A stretch of DNA of 12,257 bases from an uncultured Eubacteriales bacterium (GCA_948971535.1 CARFEX010000016.1:1-12257); one strand, 5' to 3'; positions 1-7,273 are shown, numbered from the stretch's first letter. A program made the numbers and translations. Notes: generated by a model from the sequence alone, not told the origin.

Positions 1-162
1 TTATATAATACCACATTAGAACAATTATATTGTCCGAACTTAAGATATTGTGGTGATGAAAAGAATGGGGAAAGATTTTTAAGTAACAATAAGAAATTTG
101 AAAGAGTTACCTCATCTGTGATTGCGGAATTGAGTCGAGTAGGAGAAGAGGAGCAAAGTTGA
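1..162 (+). CDS. C-terminal end of an unidentified protein (5' end outside window)
   Basis: Frame 1 is open from the window edge to a TGA at 160-162, giving the last 53 residues of a protein. The piece is hydrophilic, has two cysteines in a CPNLRYC stretch and ends in a glutamate-rich tail (VGEEEQS). I do not recognise the family. It does not look like the C-terminus of RapZ, YvcK or MurB, the genes often found upstream of whiA. Its reality is supported by a strong terminator whose stem begins at the stop codon, followed at once by a new promoter, so it belongs to a separate upstream transcription unit. The call rests on the open frame plus this context only. Confidence 0.6.
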   Translation, partial: LYNTTLEQLYCPNLRYCGDEKNGERFLSNNKKFERVTSSVIAELSRVGEEEQS

Positions 163-185
163 TAGAAAATTCTATCAGCTTTTTG
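157..185 (+). terminator. Rho-independent terminator overlapping the upstream stop codon
   Basis: The 18-base perfect palindrome TGATAGAAAATTCTATCA (160-177) extends by AGT/GCT (one T-G wobble) to an 11-bp stem at 157-180, followed by TTTTT (180-184). The TGA stop of the upstream gene forms part of the stem. It separates that gene from the PHP-whiA-dnaE-pfk operon. Confidence 0.85.
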
Positions 186-186
186 T

Positions 187-215
187 TTGCAATTTTTTCT
201 CGTTTGGTTTATACT
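187..215 (+). promoter_or_regulatory. Sigma-A-type promoter of the PHP-whiA-dnaE-pfk operon
   Basis: A -35 box TTGCAA (187-192) and a -10 box TATACT (210-215) are separated by exactly 17 bases. The start point would lie near 222, just before the AGGAGA ribosome binding site (223-228), so the leader is very short. This is the only good promoter I see for the four-gene operon. Confidence 0.7.
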
Positions 216-231
216 CTCTTTTAGGAGATAA

Positions 232-1002
232 ATGATGTTATTATTAGGTGATTATCATACTCATACAAAATATTCGCGTCATGGTCATGGCAAAGGAACT
301 GTTCTTGAAAATGCTTCCGTAGCTTCAAACAAAGGGTTAAAGCAGATTGCGATTTCCGACCATGGCTTTAACCATATGTTTTATGGTGTCAGACGTAGAG
401 AAATTCCTCAAGTCCGTGAAGATATTTGGAACGCAAAAGAGGTTACAGGTGTGGACGTTCTTCTTGGAGTTGAGGCTAACCTTATTAGCTCTGACGGTGC
501 GATAGATGTTAAAATTGAGGACCTTGAATATCTTGATATACTTCTTATGGGATTTCATAATCTTGTGCGAATGGATAGTAACAAAGATTTTTTTAAAATT
601 AATATTGCTAATATGCTTTCAGGTGTTTTTGCACCTAGCAAGGAACTTATAAATCGAAACACTACAGCTTTTTTAAAGGCACTTGATAAATATCCTATAG
701 ATATTATTACACATCTCAACTATGGTTGTCCTGTTGATACTTTGGCAGTAGCAAAACTTGCCAAAGAAAAGGGGACCTACGTTGAGCTTAATGGCAAAAG
801 AATTAATTTCACTGAGCAGGAGATTGTCACTATGGCGAGTGAAGGGGTGAACTTTATTATAAATTCTGACGCACACTCGCCAGACAGGGTTGGTGAATGT
901 AATCATGCGTTGAATTTAATTTATAAATTAGGAATACCACTTTCTCAAGTGGCTAATATTGACAAGCTTCCAACATTCCACAAAACAAGGAGCAAGCATT
1001 GA
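232..1002 (+). CDS. PHP-domain metal-dependent hydrolase (PolX/YcdX/histidinol-phosphatase-like)
   Basis: This 256-residue protein is a single PHP domain, a TIM-like barrel with a metal centre that usually hydrolyses phosphoester bonds. Visible metal-site motifs are DYHTHT (H9, H11), SDHG (D43, H44), GVEANL (E81), GFHN (H109), THLNYG (H161) and NSDAHS (D213, H215), so the active site looks complete. There is no polymerase or nuclease domain, so it is a stand-alone enzyme; the substrate is unknown. AGGAGA lies at 223-228, and two adjacent ATGs (232 and 235) both fit it; 235 has the more usual spacing. The gene opens the operon and its stop overlaps the whiA start. Clostridial genomes commonly carry a PHP gene near whiA; what it does there is not settled. 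Confidence 0.85.
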   Translation: MMLLLGDYHTHTKYSRHGHGKGTVLENASVASNKGLKQIAISDHGFNHMFYGVRRREIPQVREDIWNAKEVTGVDVLLGVEANLISSDGAIDVKIEDLEYLDILLMGFHNLVRMDSNKDFFKINIANMLSGVFAPSKELINRNTTAFLKALDKYPIDIITHLNYGCPVDTLAVAKLAKEKGTYVELNGKRINFTEQEIVTMASEGVNFIINSDAHSPDRVGECNHALNLIYKLGIPLSQVANIDKLPTFHKTRSKH

Positions 1003-1964
1003 GTTTTGCAAGAGATTCTAAATTAGAAATATTACAAAGCGAGATTGAAGACGCAAATTGCGCTCTTGCTTTTTTGTCGGGATTATTTCATGCTTGTGGT
1101 CAGCTTACTAAAAATTCCAATGGACTGCGTGCGGACATTGTTACCGATAATAAGGAAATTTTTGATTTTACTAATAAGCTTGCGAAAAAATTGTACGGCA
1201 ACGAATTAAAGCTTGAAATCAGTGATGATTATATCATTAATAAGACTACTTATTATCGTATTATGTTTCCAAATGAAATTTCACAAAGTGTTCTTGAGGA
1301 CTGTGGAATAATTAATAATGGGGCACAAGGTTTTGGTATTAGTCGTGGTATAGACAAAAACATTATTGCCGATGAAGAATGCAAACGAGCATTTATAAAA
1401 GGGGCATATATAGGCTGTGCAACTTCAAGCATTAAGTTGTCAGAGCTAGGTTCTCAAAAACCTACAACTGGTTATCATGTTGAATTTTCTTCACATACTC
1501 AAGAATTTTTAAATGACCTAAGAGATTTGCTAGCACAGTTTAATATCAATTCTAGACTTGTTGAAAGAAAAAAGTTGTTTGTTTTATATTTGAAAGATTC
1601 AGAAGCAATCAAGGATTTGCTTGCACTTATTGGTGCCACTGATAGTGTTATGACACTTTCAAATGAAATGGCGACTAGAGATTTGCGTAACACTGTTAAT
1701 CGTCAGGTTAATTGTATAAATGCTAACATTACAAAGACTATTGAAGCTAGTTTAAAGCAAGTTGAAGCTATAAACCTTATTAATAAAAAAATTGGTTTGG
1801 ATGCATTGCCTGAAGACTTGCAAGAGGTGGCGGTACTTAGACTTGCAAATCAGCAAGAGAGTATGGAAGAACTTTTGAAACTTTCTACTATAGAGCTTAC
1901 TAAGAGCGGACTTAATCACAGATTTAGGAAACTTATTCGTATTGCTGAATTACTTAAACAATAA
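999..1964 (+). CDS. whiA: WhiA, DNA-binding cell-division/sporulation regulator
   Basis: The 321-residue protein has the WhiA layout: an N-terminal LAGLIDADG-like half starting MSFARDSKLEIL (family form MSFSxxVKxEL), a second homing-endonuclease-like segment around residues 131-220 (FIKGAYIGC, GYHVEF, FVLYLKD), and a C-terminal helix-turn-helix region from about 235 with the signature SGLNHRFRKL. The length is normal. In Firmicutes WhiA binds DNA and affects division and chromosome segregation; it has no nuclease activity in this family. The start is TTG at 999, chosen because AAGGAG (987-992) sits six bases upstream and because it restores the conserved N-terminus. TTGA overlaps the PHP stop, which suggests translational coupling. 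rapZ and yvcK, the usual neighbours, are not present between PHP and whiA. Confidence 0.95.
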   Translation: MSFARDSKLEILQSEIEDANCALAFLSGLFHACGQLTKNSNGLRADIVTDNKEIFDFTNKLAKKLYGNELKLEISDDYIINKTTYYRIMFPNEISQSVLEDCGIINNGAQGFGISRGIDKNIIADEECKRAFIKGAYIGCATSSIKLSELGSQKPTTGYHVEFSSHTQEFLNDLRDLLAQFNINSRLVERKKLFVLYLKDSEAIKDLLALIGATDSVMTLSNEMATRDLRNTVNRQVNCINANITKTIEASLKQVEAINLINKKIGLDALPEDLQEVAVLRLANQQESMEELLKLSTIELTKSGLNHRFRKLIRIAELLKQ

Positions 1965-1976
1965 TTAGGAGATAAA

Positions 1977-4900
1977 ATGAAAGAATTTGTTCACTTACAT
2001 GTTCATACAGAGTTTAGCTTACTTGACGGTCTTGCTAGAATTAAAAAACTTGTTGCTATGGTAAAAGAACGTGGTTGGAAGGCGGTGGCTATTACCGACC
2101 ACGGTAGCATGTATGGTACAATGAAATTTTATGAAGAGTGTATAAATAATGGCATTAAACCTATCTTGGGAGAAGAGTTCTATATTTGCAATGACAGACA
2201 TTCTCGCTCTAACAAAGCTGACACTGGACATCTTATTTTGCTTGCTAAAAATAATACTGGTTATCAAAACCTATTAAAACTCAGTTCTATCGCTTTCACA
2301 GAAGGTATGTATTATAAGCCAAGAATTGATTATAAGGTGCTTGAACAATATTCTGAGGGTCTTATTTGTCTTTCAGCTTGTGTTGCAGGGCATATTCCTC
2401 AGGCCATTATTCGCCGTGAATATGACGAAGCAGATAGACTTATTCAGTGGCACAAACGTGTTTTTAATGATGATTTTTATCTTGAAATTCAAGACCATGG
2501 TTTGGAAGTACAAAGAGAAGTACTTGTTAAACTTACCGAACTTTCAGAGAAACATGGGGTTAAACTTGTAGCAACAAATGACGTGCATTATCTTAACAAA
2601 GAGGATGCTGAGCTTCAAGATGTACTTATGTGTGTACAAATGGGAAAGACTTTTGATGACCCTGATAGAATGAAATTTGAAACGCAAGAGTTTTACCTTA
2701 AAACCTATGAAGAAATGCTTGAAGCTTTGCCAGCTTATCAGGAAGCTCTTGATATAACTACTGAAATTGCTGACAAGTGTGAAGTAACTTTAAAAACCAA
2801 ATCACTTCGTGAGTCTGGCGCACCAAAACAATATTGGCTTGGTGCTAACGATAATTTTATCCCTGCCTATATTCCTGATACTGGCGAGGGTACTTTTGAA
2901 TACCTTTCACGCATGGCTTGGGAGGGGCTTTATAGAAATTATAAAGAAGTTCCTCAAGAATACAAAGACCGTATGCAAATGGAGCTTGATACTATCAATC
3001 GCTTAGGCTTTGTTGAATACTTTCTTATCGTTTGGGATTACATTAACTTTGCTAGACAAAATGATATTTCTGTTGGACCAGGAAGAGGCTCTGGTGCAGG
3101 CAGTTTGGTTGCTTATTGTACTGGGATTACTCAAGTTGACCCTATGCGATATGACTTATACTTTGACCGTTTTATTAATCCAGAACGTGTTTCCATGCCC
3201 GATTTCGATGTTGACTTTTGTCGTGATAGACGTGGTGAAGTTATCGATTATGCAAAGCGAAGATATGGAGAAGACCATGTTTCCAACATTGTTACGTTTG
3301 GAAATATGCAGGCTAAAAATGCTATACGTGACGTTGCTAGAGTTTTAAGATTTCCGCTTGCTGAAGTAGACAAAATCACCAAAGAGATACCTAGTAAACC
3401 TCTAAAAAAACCACCAGTTTTGTCCTATTATTTTGGTCAGACAGGAAAGGCTGAAGATGCAAAATACATAATTCCTGAACTCAAACAAATGTATGAGGAA
3501 GACGAGGCTATAAAAAAGATAGTCGACATGGCTATCAAGCTTGAGGGCGTTCCAAGGAATATGTCTATGCACGCAGCGGGAGTTTTGATTGCTCCAGAGC
3601 CTTTAGATGTTTTTGTACCACTTGCGAAGAGTGGTGAAGATGTGGTTACTCAATTTGATATGACTGAACTTGAACATCTTGGTCTTCTTAAAATGGACTT
3701 TTTGGGACTTCAAACTCTTGATGATATTTATAAAGCCGTTCAATATGTAAAAGAAAATCATGGTGTTGAAATCGATTTTGGGAAAATGGACTATGATGAC
3801 CCTGCAGTTTTTGAACTTATAAGTTCTGGCAATACCGAAGCAGTTTTTCAATTAGAAAGTGGTGGTATGAAAAAGTTCATGAAGGACCTACAACCATCAA
3901 GCCTTGAAGACGTTATTGCGGGTATTTCACTTTATCGTCCTGGTCCTATGGACTTTATTCCAAAGTTTATCAAAGGTAAAAAAGACCCTGAACATATCGA
4001 ATATGATGACCCTTGTCTTGAACCTATCTTGAAAACAACTTATGGATGTATTGTTTATCAAGAGCAGGTTATGAAAATCTTTCAAGTTATGGGTGGTTTC
4101 TCACTTGGTGGAGCTGACGTGGTTCGCCGTATTATGGCAAAGAAAAAAGCAGAACTTCTTCCTCCAGAAGAGGATAAGTTTATCAACGGTTGGGTTGACC
4201 CTGAAGGAATTAAAAATCCTATTCCTGGTGCAGTTAAACTTGGGCATGATAAAGATGTTGCAAAGAAAGTGTTTGACCAAATGGCAAAATTTGCTGGTTA
4301 TGCTTTCAATAAATCTCACGCAGCCGCTTATGCCTATGTAGCTTACCAGACAGGTTATTTAAAAGCTCACTATGAAGTTGAATATTTAACAGCTGTTTTG
4401 AATACCAGAATTACTAATGCCGACCTTATTAAAAAATATATAAATTATGCAAGACGTGAAGGTTTTGAAGTTTTTCCGCCAGATATAAACAAATCAAAAA
4501 CAGAGTTCCGAGTTGAAAATGGCAATATCCGTTTTGGCATGGGTGGAATTAAAAACGTTGGAACAAGTGTAGTTGACCAAATTATAGAAGAACGAGAAAA
4601 GGCAGGGCCGTTTAAAAGCTTTGAAGATTTTATTGAAAGAATGACTCAATACAGTGTTGTAAATAAGCGAGCTGTAGAAAGTTTGATATTAAGTGGAGCT
4701 TTTGATAACTTTGGTATATATCGTTCACAACTTATGGCAGTTTATCCAATGGTTATGGATAGATCTATTGCTGATAAGAAAAATAAAGCAAATGGCCAGA
4801 CATCTATGTTTGATACTTTTGAAGAAATTAGCTCAGTTGTAAACACTGTAGATTACCCACAAGTAAAAGAATTTAGTAAAGAAACACTTCTAAAAAATGA

Positions 4901-5558
4901 AAAAGAATATGTAGGTATTTATCTTTCAGGACATCCGCTTGACGATTATCTTGATAAGTATGACGGTTTTGATTTTACTTCGGACATGATAGCTGAGGAA
5001 GAGGAAGAAAGTGATTTTGAAGATGAAAATGAAATTGAAGTAGAACGTGAATTTGATAAAGTTAAAGATGGGCAACCAGTTAAATGCGGTGGACTTATTA
5101 CAGATGTAAAGAAAGTTGCTACTAAATCAGGCAATATGGCCATTTTGACAATAGAAGATATCAATGGCAACTTTGATGTTATGCTTTTTCCAAAGCACTA
5201 TACTAGATTGAAAGATATAGCTGTTGAAGATAAAATGGTTACCATTCGCGGAAGAATTTCTATCAGGTCAGGGAAATCGCCTGTAGTTATAACTGATAAC
5301 CTTATATCTTGGGATAAGAATGTCGAAGAGAGTGAAGTTAAAGAAGTTAAAGTCTATCTTCGTTTTGATACCAAGGATATCGATGTTTATGATAAAGTTA
5401 AACTTATTATAGCTTCTTATCCAGGAAAAGTCCCTGTTGTTATAAAATGCACATCTACAAACAAAGCTTTTGCCTTCTCTGCAAAAGTAGATGCGAACAA
5501 CTATCTTCAAAACGAGCTTATTGGACTCCTTGGTGAAGAAAATGTAATAATTAGATAA
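1977..5558 (+). CDS. dnaE: DNA polymerase III subunit alpha (DnaE)
   Basis: This is a 1193-residue C-family replicative polymerase subunit. The N-terminal PHP domain keeps likely metal ligands (H8, H10, D41/H42, E67, D202, H204), so a metal-bound PHP site is plausible. The palm holds GPGRGSG (367-373), catalytic aspartates in PDFDVDF (D409, D411) and a third in KMDFLGL (D574), matching E. coli D401, D403 and D555. A clamp-binding peptide QTSMF starts at 941, an acidic insert covers about 1004-1030 (AEEEEESDFEDENE), and an OB fold begins near 1035. It is the DnaE type, not PolC, since no exonuclease domain is inserted. The start follows AGGAGA at 1967-1972, 12 bases after whiA. Leu and Ala codons favour CTT and GCT, as in ppdK. 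Confidence 0.97.
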   Translation: MKEFVHLHVHTEFSLLDGLARIKKLVAMVKERGWKAVAITDHGSMYGTMKFYEECINNGIKPILGEEFYICNDRHSRSNKADTGHLILLAKNNTGYQNLLKLSSIAFTEGMYYKPRIDYKVLEQYSEGLICLSACVAGHIPQAIIRREYDEADRLIQWHKRVFNDDFYLEIQDHGLEVQREVLVKLTELSEKHGVKLVATNDVHYLNKEDAELQDVLMCVQMGKTFDDPDRMKFETQEFYLKTYEEMLEALPAYQEALDITTEIADKCEVTLKTKSLRESGAPKQYWLGANDNFIPAYIPDTGEGTFEYLSRMAWEGLYRNYKEVPQEYKDRMQMELDTINRLGFVEYFLIVWDYINFARQNDISVGPGRGSGAGSLVAYCTGITQVDPMRYDLYFDRFINPERVSMPDFDVDFCRDRRGEVIDYAKRRYGEDHVSNIVTFGNMQAKNAIRDVARVLRFPLAEVDKITKEIPSKPLKKPPVLSYYFGQTGKAEDAKYIIPELKQMYEEDEAIKKIVDMAIKLEGVPRNMSMHAAGVLIAPEPLDVFVPLAKSGEDVVTQFDMTELEHLGLLKMDFLGLQTLDDIYKAVQYVKENHGVEIDFGKMDYDDPAVFELISSGNTEAVFQLESGGMKKFMKDLQPSSLEDVIAGISLYRPGPMDFIPKFIKGKKDPEHIEYDDPCLEPILKTTYGCIVYQEQVMKIFQVMGGFSLGGADVVRRIMAKKKAELLPPEEDKFINGWVDPEGIKNPIPGAVKLGHDKDVAKKVFDQMAKFAGYAFNKSHAAAYAYVAYQTGYLKAHYEVEYLTAVLNTRITNADLIKKYINYARREGFEVFPPDINKSKTEFRVENGNIRFGMGGIKNVGTSVVDQIIEEREKAGPFKSFEDFIERMTQYSVVNKRAVESLILSGAFDNFGIYRSQLMAVYPMVMDRSIADKKNKANGQTSMFDTFEEISSVVNTVDYPQVKEFSKETLLKNEKEYVGIYLSGHPLDDYLDKYDGFDFTSDMIAEEEEESDFEDENEIEVEREFDKVKDGQPVKCGGLITDVKKVATKSGNMAILTIEDINGNFDVMLFPKHYTRLKDIAVEDKMVTIRGRISIRSGKSPVVITDNLISWDKNVEESEVKEVKVYLRFDTKDIDVYDKVKLIIASYPGKVPVVIKCTSTNKAFAFSAKVDANNYLQNELIGLLGEENVIIR

Positions 5559-5568
5559 AAGAGGAAAA

Positions 5569-6444
5569 ATGAAAGTTTTAGTTTTAACAAGTGGCGGTGA
5601 TGCGCCTGGAATGAATAGGGTGATTTATGCTTTGTACCGCCACTTTGGTAAAAATCTATATGCAAGCAGATATGGTTATCGTGGACTTATTCAAAATGAT
5701 ATTATTAGGGTGAGCGAGATAGGAATTGAAAAATGCAAAAATCTTGCAGGCAGTATTATTAAAAGTGCTAGATGCCCTGAGTTTGCTGAAGATAAGTTTT
5801 TTAAAAAAGCACTTAAAAACGCAAAGGCTTTTGACTACATAATAGTTCTTGGTGGTAACGGAACTCACAAAGGTGCGTGTCGCCTTGCTGAGAATGGTGT
5901 GAAAACAATTTTTATTCCTGCAACTATAGATAATGACGTTGAGGGTAGTGACTATAGTCTTGGTTTTCATACAGCAGTTAAAGGCGCATGCGAGTTTATT
6001 TTTAATACTTTGCCTAGTTACCAATCAGATAATGCATGCTGTATTTATGAGGTTATGGGTAGATACAAAAATGATATTGCTATTAATGTTGCTAGTATTG
6101 TAGATGCCGACAAATGTATAATTTGTGAAGAAGATATAAATTTTGCTGAACTAACGAAATTAATAAATTCTATCAACAAGCAAGAAAGAGCAAGCTGTAT
6201 TGTTTTACGTGAAAGAATATATCCTGTTCAAAACCTTGTTGAGCAGTTAAGGCTCAAATGTCCGAAAGTTTATTTTAAAGGCATGAATGTGGGAAGAGTT
6301 CAACGTGCATCAAGACCAACCAAGCGTGAAATCTATTTCGCAAAAGCTTTTGCAAAAGGTGCTATTAAAGCAATAAAGCAGAATAAAAAGTGTGCTTCAG
6401 TGCTTATAAAAGAGGGGAAAGTTAAAATAATTGACAATATTTAA
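5569..6444 (+). CDS. pfkA: Divergent 6-phosphofructokinase, PfkA family
   Basis: The protein (291 residues; usual PfkA about 320) carries family motifs: TSGGDAPGMN (7-16), SARCPEF (66-72), PATIDND (117-123, with catalytic D121 and D123), MGR (163-165), E215 and the sugar-phosphate arginine in VQR (R246). It should phosphorylate fructose 6-phosphate. Several key positions differ. The GGDGS loop reads GGNGT, so the Mg-ATP aspartate (E. coli D103) is N97. The residue at E. coli 124, Gly in ATP enzymes and Lys in PPi enzymes, is A118. QRGGSP is QRASRP. About ten residues are missing in the N-terminal effector region and the C-terminus is short. GAGGA (5561-5565) precedes the ATG, ten bases after dnaE. 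It may be a second, atypical PFK; the phosphoryl donor is uncertain. Confidence 0.82.
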   Translation: MKVLVLTSGGDAPGMNRVIYALYRHFGKNLYASRYGYRGLIQNDIIRVSEIGIEKCKNLAGSIIKSARCPEFAEDKFFKKALKNAKAFDYIIVLGGNGTHKGACRLAENGVKTIFIPATIDNDVEGSDYSLGFHTAVKGACEFIFNTLPSYQSDNACCIYEVMGRYKNDIAINVASIVDADKCIICEEDINFAELTKLINSINKQERASCIVLRERIYPVQNLVEQLRLKCPKVYFKGMNVGRVQRASRPTKREIYFAKAFAKGAIKAIKQNKKCASVLIKEGKVKIIDNI

Positions 6445-6460
6445 TTTTTCTTCATATAAT
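6431..6460 (+). promoter_or_regulatory. Promoter P1 of the tRNA cluster, inside the end of pfkA
   Basis: A perfect -35 TTGACA (6431-6436) and a perfect -10 TATAAT (6455-6460) are spaced by 18 bases. The -35 box overlaps the last codons of pfkA, whose stop is at 6442-6444. The expected start, near 6467, is upstream of P2. Confidence 0.75.
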
Positions 6461-6484
6461 TTTTTAGAATTTTTGTCAAATTTC

Positions 6485-6513
6485 TTGACATTGGGTCTTG
6501 GCTATGATAAAAT
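6485..6513 (+). promoter_or_regulatory. Promoter P2 of the tRNA cluster
   Basis: TTGACA (6485-6490) and TAAAAT (6508-6513) are spaced by 17 bases. The start would be near 6520, about ten bases before tRNA-Gly. Together with P1 it gives the tandem near-consensus arrangement common for stable-RNA operons. No convincing terminator separates pfkA from the tRNAs, so some read-through from the operon is possible. Confidence 0.8.
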
Positions 6514-6529
6514 TGCATAGTCAACACAT

Positions 6530-6603
6530 GCAGGTGTAGTTCAGTGGTAGAACACTAGCCTTCCAAGCTGGTTGCGAGGGTCCGATTCCCTTCACCTGCT
6601 CCA
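6530..6603 (+). tRNA. tRNA-Gly(TCC)
   Basis: Full cloverleaf with encoded CCA, 74 bases. Acceptor GCAGGTG pairs with CACCTGC, anticodon stem CTAGC with GCTGG, and the loop CTTCCAA gives anticodon TCC (reads GGA). The T loop is TCCGATT instead of TTCGATT, so position 55 is C. Only three bases separate it from tRNA-Arg. Confidence 0.96.
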
Positions 6604-6606
6604 TGG

Positions 6607-6683
<77 letters not shown>

Positions 6684-6696
6684 ACAACCTTTTTAT

Positions 6697-6773
6697 GGTG
6701 GTCGTAGTTCAGTTGGCAGAACGCCAGATTGTGGCTCTGGAGGTCAAGAGTTCGATCCTCTTCGATCACCCCA
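6697..6773 (+). tRNA. tRNA-His(GTG)
   Basis: Full cloverleaf with encoded CCA. Acceptor GTGGTCG pairs with CGATCAC, anticodon stem CCAGA with TCTGG, and the loop TTGTGGC gives GTG. The extra G(-1) at 6697 faces discriminator C73 at 6770, the identity element of tRNA-His. Confidence 0.96.
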
Positions 6774-6778
6774 GATAT

Positions 6779-6798
6779 TGCTCTTCCCACAAAGAGCA
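6779..6798 (+). other. Short hairpin in the His-Gln tRNA spacer
   Basis: TGCTCTT (6779-6785) and AAGAGCA (6792-6798) form a 7-bp stem with loop CCCACA. No T-tract follows, so it is not a terminator; a processing signal is possible. The rest of the 52-base spacer shows nothing else. Confidence 0.4.
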
Positions 6799-6825
6799 TT
6801 GTCAGTCCACCTCATAGATTTATAA

Positions 6826-6901
6826 TGGGGTGTCGCCAAGCGGTAAGGCATTGGACTCTGACTCCAACATTGCGTAGGTTCGAATCCTACCACCCCAGCC
6901 A
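6826..6901 (+). tRNA. tRNA-Gln(CTG)
   Basis: Full cloverleaf with encoded CCA, 76 bases. Acceptor TGGGGTG pairs with CACCCCA, anticodon stem TTGGA with TCCAA, and the loop CTCTGAC gives CTG (reads CAG). The T arm is GTAGG-TTCGAAT-CCTAC. It is nearly identical to the tRNA-Gln(TTG) downstream apart from the anticodon arm and variable region. Confidence 0.95.
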
Positions 6902-7009
6902 TAGCAAAAACAAAGTTTAGCTAGGTCTGTTTAAAGCGGTGAGCATGAGGAGTGAAGTTTGGTTTGACTGCCGCTTTGCAAAGTGACAAAAAAGGGTTTG
7001 GTTTACTGA
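6902..7009 (+). other. Spacer between the two tRNA-Gln genes, with one long-range inverted repeat
   Basis: The 108-base gap contains AAAGCGG (6933-6939) facing CCGCTTT (6971-6977), a 7-bp stem with a 31-base loop, and no T-tract. I see no gene, promoter or terminator. Its first bases (TAGCAAAAAC) match the bases after the second tRNA-Gln, consistent with duplication of tRNA plus flank. Confidence 0.4.
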
Positions 7010-7084
7010 TGGGGTGTCGCCAAGCGGTAAGGCACAAGATTTTGATTCTTGCATGCGTAGGTTCAAATCCTGCCACCCCAGCCA
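7010..7084 (+). tRNA. tRNA-Gln(TTG)
   Basis: Full cloverleaf with encoded CCA, 75 bases. Acceptor TGGGGTG/CACCCCA, anticodon stem CAAGA/TCTTG, loop TTTTGAT gives TTG (reads CAA). The T arm GTAGG-TTCAAAT-CCTGC contains one T-G pair. It shares its acceptor and D arm with the preceding tRNA-Gln. Confidence 0.95.
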
Positions 7085-7155
7085 CAGCAAAAACTGCGTT
7101 TTGGCTTAGGTTTTGCATTTGGCAAAACGCATCGCGATAGCACTTGTTTTTGCTG
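7085..7155 (+). other. Two nested inverted repeats after tRNA-Gln(TTG)
   Basis: The outer arms CAGCAAAAAC (7085-7094) and GTTTTTGCTG (7146-7155) pair perfectly over 10 bp. Immediately inside, TGCGTTTTG (7095-7103) pairs with CAAAACGCA (7123-7131) over 9 bp. A 14-base bulge lies on the 3' side only. An alternative inner stem TTTTGC/GCAAAA (7111-7127) competes with the second one. There is no T-tract, so this is not an ordinary terminator. It starts at the base after the tRNA CCA end. Confidence 0.6.
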
Positions 7156-7159
7156 ATTT

Positions 7160-7194
7160 CGCGCCAAACGAAAATGCGTAAAGCATTTTGCGCG
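7160..7194 (+). other. Hairpin CGCGC/GCGCG with inner AAAATGC/GCATTTT
   Basis: CGCGC (7160-7164) pairs with GCGCG (7190-7194), and inside it AAAATGC (7171-7177) pairs with GCATTTT (7183-7189) around loop GTAAA. Six bases bulge on the 5' side. It follows the preceding hairpin by four bases, so 7085-7194 is almost wholly self-complementary. The function is unknown. Confidence 0.5.
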
Positions 7195-7273
7195 ACTCTC
7201 GTGCGAAGGAGTTTCGTTGAAGTAAGAATATATTTGTGTTTTATTAACATAAATGATATTCGAACAAAGATTG

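Noticed and set aside
1977..2600. A fused separate enzyme at the DnaE N-terminus, because of the PHP motif
   Set aside because: The PHP domain is a normal part of bacterial DnaE; nothing unusual in position or size.
6826..6831. TATAAT at 6821-6826 as a promoter for tRNA-Gln(CTG)
   Set aside because: It overlaps the first base of the tRNA, so transcription would begin within the mature sequence; the P1/P2 transcript already covers this gene.
6729..7140. Plus-strand frames of 62-63 codons over the tRNA genes
   Set aside because: They read through tRNA genes and share the same tRNA-Gln-derived peptide; no translation signals.
6921..7250. Minus-strand frame of 109 codons across tRNA-Gln(TTG), with GVAGFEPTHARIKI
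   Set aside because: Again an antisense tRNA artefact plus hairpin spacer; no ribosome binding site and no plausible protein character.
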